A stretch of 64,000 nt of DNA from Atriophallophorus winterbourni (Eukaryota > Platyhelminthes > Trematoda > Plagiorchiida > Microphallidae), in NCBI GenBank assembly GCA_013407085.1, contig JACCGJ010003439.1, positions 1-64,000 on the forward strand. Direction: 5' to 3'. Made by a program: the position numbers and the translations under genes. Every line of letters starts with the position of its first letter. Positions within the stretch are counted from its first letter, which is position 1. Below are positions 57,836-64,000 of the stretch, piece by piece. Below the pieces are notes generated by a model that did no database searches, was not told the DNA's origin, and saw nothing but the letters and a program-made list of their open reading frames with translations.

Positions 57836-59195
57836 CAACAACAACATTTACCTGCCAAACTAGGTACAAACGTCGAGTTTTCCGCCAGACACCTATTATA
57901 GTCTTGTATTATGCACGTTGCTTTTCCGAATCGTTTCACCATAACGTGTCACGGCATCATCGTAGACGAGTCTACCTTCTCAGGTTTCCCTTGAAGAGAA
58001 ATTGAAGTTTCAGATCCCGTAGCGATAGTATTTGAGGCTGCTAGAATACAACTTTATTCTTGCTCACCTTGGATTTGGAAACAGGCAACGATGAAGTATA
58101 TTTGTGTACTCGTAAAATATACATACCAAAATCAAATTTTCTCTAAGACTTCAATAATGTTTTTTGATTATTCCACCATTTTATCTTTCATAAACTTCTC
58201 CATATTTTATAAATTTTAGGTAATGGAAGGTTTTGCTTTATTATTTACATCCAGATTTCAATCTAACCTCATATAAGTTTAAAAAGTTGAAGTTTGTGAA
58301 TTTCTTTTCAAAAATATAGAAAAGTGCAAATTTAATCGCAAAACGTGGATTTTAGAAATCCAGCTGTAAAACCTTTTATACCTGTACAAACTATGTGAAA
58401 TGATTCACTATAACAAAAATTTTAAAATTTTCATCACTACACTCTGAAGTATTTGGGGTCATTTAACAATGTAATTCATTGTGTTTATGTGCTTATTTTA
58501 TCTACAATACTAATGAAGTTTCTTGTTTGGTTCAACAGATTGGCTGTTCGGTCTAATTTCTCGTGAAAAACACAAATGTATCATCACCTTCGGAATGCAG
58601 GAAACACGTTTCGACCAATCAGATTACAAGATGTCGTTTGGTCTATTAATTCACAGGACGGCTCTGTGAAAAGATACATTAAATTATTTTGTTTTGTCCC
58701 AGAATTTATTCTTTTTTTGTAAGGAAGGGAACGCGGTTTATGCAATGGAGATATAATTTGAAATTAGGTGAAAATCGACTTGAATTTTTCAAAATGAGAA
58801 CATGTGATTAGTTACCATTCATTCACAAAAATTTACTCGAATATACCAAGAGGTCATTTTAAATGAAAACAGGAAACGTGTTTTCTTTCATTGTTCGGAA
58901 AATAAATTCCTCTCAGATCAAATAATTCGTAGCATTGTACGGTAATCGTATTCCTTAAATATGCAGGCATAGTATGTACATACGATTAGAGGTGTGATTA
59001 TGTCTTCTTGGTTAACACCACGCCTCCGATTCTTGCGCGGTCTGTATGCCTTCGAAACGGAGTTCAAAATTTTATACTATGGTATATTATTTCCCAAGGT
59101 TTTCCGAATCACGTGTATTCGAGGCTCTCTGGGGAATTTCGGCATTAAGCAATACGTTTTGCAATGGTGTTTTACTTGGCGTAAAATCAATCGAT
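57836..59195. other. AT-rich stretch, nothing recognised
   Basis: No domain or repeat identified. The upstream part of the frame 58994-59359 is flank read into the RTE copy. Confidence 0.45.
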
Positions 59196-59199
59196 TATT

Positions 59200-59810
59200 G
59201 CATAAAACCTGGACCACCCACGCAAGACATGAACGCAAGCTGAATGCTTTACATCTACGAAGCATCCGTCGTATCTTGAACATATCGTGGATGGACAGAG
59301 TGACTGACGCTGAAGTGCTTTCAAAAGCTGGTCCACAGAGCATGTTAACCCTATTGTGACAGCGCTGCCTGCGGTGGCTTGGTCATGTCTACAGAATGGA
59401 AAATGGTCGTATTCCGAAAGATCTACTCTATGGTGAGTTGCAATTAAGAAGTAGACCATTGGGCAGACCGGTACAAAGACGTTTGCAAAAGCGATGTGAA
59501 CGCTGTTGGCATTGACCCCGCGAGCTAAGAAGAACTTGCTTTTGACAGTTCAATGTGGAGGCATTGTGTAAAGCGTCGTCTGCAAGCTGGGGAGGAGCAG
59601 ATACAGCTCTTGGCTTCTGAACGCAGATCACGCCACTGACGTGTAACTGACGCCCTACAACAGAGTTCTGACCATCTTTGCAAGCGCTGCGGAGAGATTG
59701 TTCCTCACGAATAGGACTGTTTAGTCATTGAAAAAGCTGTAAAACATGAAAATTCATTTGATTGTGATGTACATCCATGGTCGAGACCAACCGAAGGAGG
59801 CCAGCAAATA
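59200..59810 (+). pseudogene. RTE-type LINE 3' fragment (copy 4)
   Basis: Begins at KTWTTHARHERKLNALHLRS, continues IRRILNISWMDRVTDAEVLS, then, after a stop near 59357, RWLGHVYRMENGRIPKDLLY. It ends in ATGTACATCCATGGTCGA and CCGAAGGAGGCC. Closest in wording to copies 1 and 2. 5'-truncated and inactive. Confidence 0.85.
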
Positions 59811-62800
59811 ACTATTTCACAAAAATAAACGCTTGAATGCTTATTCGAAGCAAACATTTATTTCGGATGAAAACCATTATCACAAACAATTACGCTTTCA
59901 ATATTCTTAATAAAACACAAGCTGTCAAATATTTTATGGTGCAATACAGATCTTGCGCTTATCGTTGATATCTTTTTTCAACCTGAAATTATTCATCTTT
60001 CGATATATCAGACATCTAGATATTTGCGGCAATGTTAAACGTGTTGAGTAAATTATTGTTAGACGACTCATTGATTGGCGAGTATCATGAATCACGTTTT
60101 TCAAATTTAATGTAATGAGACGTCATTCAAATATTAAAATTACCGATTTAAACGATTCCAATAAACATTTTCGTTGTGAAAACGTGTACGCTTTCGTATA
60201 CATAGAAGGCATGGGTGTTGGTATCGATGTTTTATTTATATGTCTTGTAAACTTGTTATAGAGACGACGGGGTTAGAATAGTGTTGCCAGTAAAATTTAT
60301 TGTCAAATACACGAAAGTGTCAGTCATTCACAATTGTTGCGGTGATGTAAATGTACATTCAAGCAAAATACAATGGAATTGAAAAATAAATTGAAAATAT
60401 ATCTCCCTCATACCGACGCAAACATCTCATTCTAATTTATGCTTTCAATTTCGGTTAAATGCAATAAAGAACAATATAGAGCAGGTGAATATCTCAGTCG
60501 TGCTGTTCGTCGATTAGTCGCTTCAAGCATGGAATCATTCCCGAGCAAATAGATTCAATCATGCATAAATTAAACGTCCGATTTATGCGGTACCCTTTGC
60601 AAGATATTTTATACTCTCCAACTGATTGCATTCCCTGTATTGTTATTCAAGATCGCAGTTGAATTGAAACTGTTTGGTCATTGAAAATTTCACTTTTGAT
60701 TCACGTTTGATTCTTATATTTCTCAGCGATTTGGCACATCTTGTTTTAAAATATTCCGCTCTATCCAAACAGTCATTTATAGTCTTGATTGCACGGGTCA
60801 GCAGGAATCTTCACTTTTATACAATATGTATGGTTCGTGTAATGTTGTAAGAAGTTGAGGTATTGTAAGTTGCATAAGGGAAATGAAGGTAAGATTACGT
60901 TTTCTGTTCTAACCTTCATTACGCTGTTTACAACGATATCCAAGGCAACCGCCCGCGTCCACTGGTCGATTGCCTCTCAAATCGCCTCTGAGGTAAGACA
61001 TTCCAGAGTTAATCACGTCCACTCACGAAACCTACAGCACAACATATCGATAATCATTAAAGTTATTTATTACGCACATTTCCAAGAATAAATATCGGCG
61101 TATCTTTATAGTCAAATCTCAGTATGGCAATAATGTCTTCAATACGACCCTACCGAATGTGACCTTGATTTGGTATGTCACTCGTTTTCATACTTACTTT
61201 TTACATTCAACCGCTCACCACATTTTTCTCGTTTGACCGGCTTCAAAGAATTGCAAATTTAAATGCGGCCAACGTTATCCATCAGCTTCTATTTCTTAGG
61301 GAGCTGTCATTCGAATCGTTTTCATGCAAAACTTGTAAGGCGAAAACGAAACGAAATTTCTATTTTCCTTATAATGCCTTATAACTTTTGTAAGATTAAC
61401 AAAACCACTTTTGGTGTCATAAAATTAATTATTTTGTTAGAACGATAGAAAACAGTGCTACAATTCAGGAAATAAATTTGAAAAATTCCCTCTTCTTACT
61501 TATATCCATCGTACATGGCCGGTGAAGATGTTGAGCATATATTCAAATAGCGTTTATTTTGCAATCTTAATTATATTAAACTAAAATTTTGCAGTCAGAA
61601 TTCAATCACTGATGCCCAGAAATCTTTTTTTATAAAATTTCATTTCTTTGGTTTTATAACATATCAGGATTAATCTTTGTAGAATTAATTGGATTGAAAC
61701 TTATTTCATTTAAATTATTCGGCTGGACTCTTTTGAGCGATTGGTTTCGCCAAAAATTCATTTTTTATGAGAAAACTAAAGTGATCAGATGATCCATATA
61801 TTTGAATAAATTTGCTGTCAATTCAAACAAATTTAATTGGAAAATTCTGAGAGTTCTAATTGTTTTTGAAAGGTCGACTTTTAATAATGTTGGACATTGT
61901 TTTTAAACACAAAAATAATTGTATAAAACTTTTACGAATAAATTCTACATTTCAATTAAGAAAGCTCAAATTGTTAACTGAGCAACTACTTATTATTCAG
62001 ATGATAAATTAGCAGATAAACATTGATTTGTACGGCATCACAAATACATTGTCAGGAATAAGTTTAAATCGCAATGAACCAGTACAAAAGGAGAATGGAA
62101 AACATATCTTCAATGACGAGAAGCAAATGAAAAGAAAATTGGAGCATTTCAATGCTATTCTAAACTGACCGACAATAGAGCACCAAAGAAAAGTCATTCC
62201 CTTATAAATTCCAATATTATATCTTAAACAAGGATTAATTAGACTGATCAGTCTATAAGTTAATGCTAGTGTCTTTTAATGAATCGATAGCGAAAATACC
62301 TTAAATACTTGATCTTATTGTCCAACAGGACATAGGAGACGAAGCATGTTCCCGCTGACTCAAAACACGGATATTTAGATGAAGTTTTCACGAAATGGTA
62401 CTATGTCAACTAATGAAATTATTGACTTATTATGCTACTTTTCATCCTAGTTCATTTGCAAAACTTACTTACACTAGAGTGACTAAAAGATTCACTAAAT
62501 AAAACAAGATCTAAGCAAGAGGGATTTCGGAAAGAGAGGTCGTGTACAAGCCACCGTTTTACGTTGCATCGTCATCCAACAATCTATCAAGTTGCATTCA
62601 CCACACTTCAAGACCTTTCTTGAGTTCAAGGAAGCCCTCAACTGAGTTGACAGAATGGCTAGATGTTTCACAGGGGGAATCTTGAGAAACCCTAAAAAAG
62701 AAGAATTTGATAGCAAATTACAATCAATTAACTAGTCTCGCCAGCATTGCAACGCTCACGGTGTTGATGATTAAAGTGAGACAAAGCTAATTATTTTCTT

Positions 62801-64000
62801 AGCATCTTGCACCAGATAGTATGATCCGCCGTTAGCAGTAATACCAGATTTAGCATATCATATAAAAAAGCTGCTGTACCTGAATTTCGAAATCATTTTT
62901 TTACCGTACACGCAGTAACCCAATCATTCCAAACCTACCCAACTGTAAATACATTTGGTTTGAAAATCAACTTTGGAGAAAATGTAGTCAAACAAAACTT
63001 CAAAACAACCAACTAAATTGGATTGAAAATATTTCAATTGAGATAGTTGAGCGGAGTAATACGAATTAAGATGCAGCAACAGCACGAGGCTCGCGTCTTC
63101 ATTCGTGGCACTTCTGGTATTCCAAAGTTTTTGTCAGCCAAGCAACGTCCGCTTTTTCAACACTTATGTTCAAGCAATCTACTTTCATGTCTCCGAATAA
63201 GGGTAACCACAAACAGAACCGAGAAATAACAAAACTGTAAAAAAGTGTTTAAGCTCTTTTCACAAATCAGATGGAACAAAACAATTAGAAAAAAATTGAA
63301 CTTTATTGAGAAGAGAACAACCAACACAATACCGGAGCATACATCAAGCAGCGAGAATGAAAGATTCTTTGATCCATTTTTCCTTAGCGGATAAGTAGAT
63401 TATATCCGTGGTTAATGGGTGAGTAAATGCTTATAGAAGTTGTTGGTTCATACCAATACCCAGATGTATATTTGAATCACTTCATAAATTTGAAGAATAT
63501 TAGGTAATAACATCATATTATTCGTGATACAACCTTACAGCGTTTGTTTGATAATTGGTTTACTTGGTTTAGACCATTTCTGATATTACGAGATATGAAG
63601 AAAATTTACACGAACAGAGGAAAGGATCACAAGACAATAAGTAAACGAGTGTGGTATACTGAAAAAAGTGGGAACTAAGTTTAATTTGCTGCCCAAGTTG
63701 GTGGGGCGCCAAATGTATTTATTTTGTATATTCAATATTTGATTCAATATTCAAGACGTATAGTTTGAGAAGCGGTTAACTTTAATTCTACCAGTGTGTG
63801 GATATAGGATACGAAATATATTCTCAAAGTAATATGAATGGGTTATCAAGACTGGGGTATGACAGAGAACTGTTCAGTCAATAGGTGGCGCGACCATGCA
63901 TTCGTCATTCAAACTTGTGGAGATCGCGAATTTCAAACAACAAACACGCGAACAGTAAAATTACCTGCGGCATTTCCGTCTGCATTTCGGGACATATATC
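59811..64000. other. AT-rich stretch, nothing recognised
   Basis: About 4.2 kb without recognisable coding domains, RNA genes or repeats of the families seen elsewhere. The minus frame 62495-62716 is slightly richer in GC but matches nothing I know. Confidence 0.4.

Noticed and set aside
1..64000. tRNA genes
   Set aside because: I scanned by eye for paired A- and B-box-like patterns and saw none convincing. A tRNAscan-type search was not possible.

Overview
The window is AT-rich, non-bacterial DNA dominated by decayed retroelements, with one clear host-type gene. The mix (CR1/Jockey-superfamily LINEs, RTE-type LINEs, a Penelope-like element, a Tigger/pogo transposon, hammerhead-bearing repeats and a single-exon rhodopsin-type GPCR) fits a flatworm nuclear genome. 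I infer a digenean trematode; the species cannot be named from the sequence.

Layout. 1-16 kb: AT-rich DNA with CR1 remnants (1.4-2.7, 6.3-6.7, 8.3-10.2 kb) and short repeat fragments. 16-22.6 kb: an RTE copy (minus), a hammerhead-repeat cluster at 19 kb, an RTE-type reverse-transcriptase ORF (20.1-21.5 kb, plus) and the 3' half of a CR1 element (minus). 22.6-27.7 kb: a second, almost complete CR1-like element (plus) that splits the first CR1; its own ORF1 is split by a tandem hammerhead-ribozyme array (23.02-23.90 kb). 27.7-29.9 kb: the 5' half of the split CR1, then an RTE fragment. 30.3-32.7 kb: a Tigger-like DNA transposon with a spliced transposase gene. 32.7-37.4 kb: two CR1 copies in tandem. 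38.9-43.4 kb: further ribozyme repeats, an RTE fragment and an unrecognised coding remnant. 47.2-47.5 kb: an internally deleted LINE. 47.97-49.47 kb: an intact 501-residue GPCR gene. 51.3-54.5 kb: ribozyme repeats around a Penelope-like fragment (RT C-terminus plus GIY-YIG-type domain). 57-59.8 kb: two RTE 3' fragments. The rest is AT-rich DNA in which I recognise nothing.

The most notable content is a dispersed repeat family whose conserved core is a type-I hammerhead self-cleaving ribozyme. I count 18 cores in two related subfamilies, B with 12 and A with 6. Four B cores keep every catalytic-core base and all three helices: three in the 23-kb array and one at 19.05 kb. In the array four cores lie 234, 234 and 233 nt apart. 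The array is flanked by a 13-bp direct repeat, has an inverted 5' end, and sits inside a LINE ORF. This is the layout expected of a retrozyme-like non-autonomous retroelement that would release about 234-nt RNA monomers. LINE or Penelope reverse transcriptases are possible movers; both kinds are present as relics here.

Apart from the GPCR and the 20.1-kb RT ORF, nearly every coding region is broken by stops, frameshifts or truncation.
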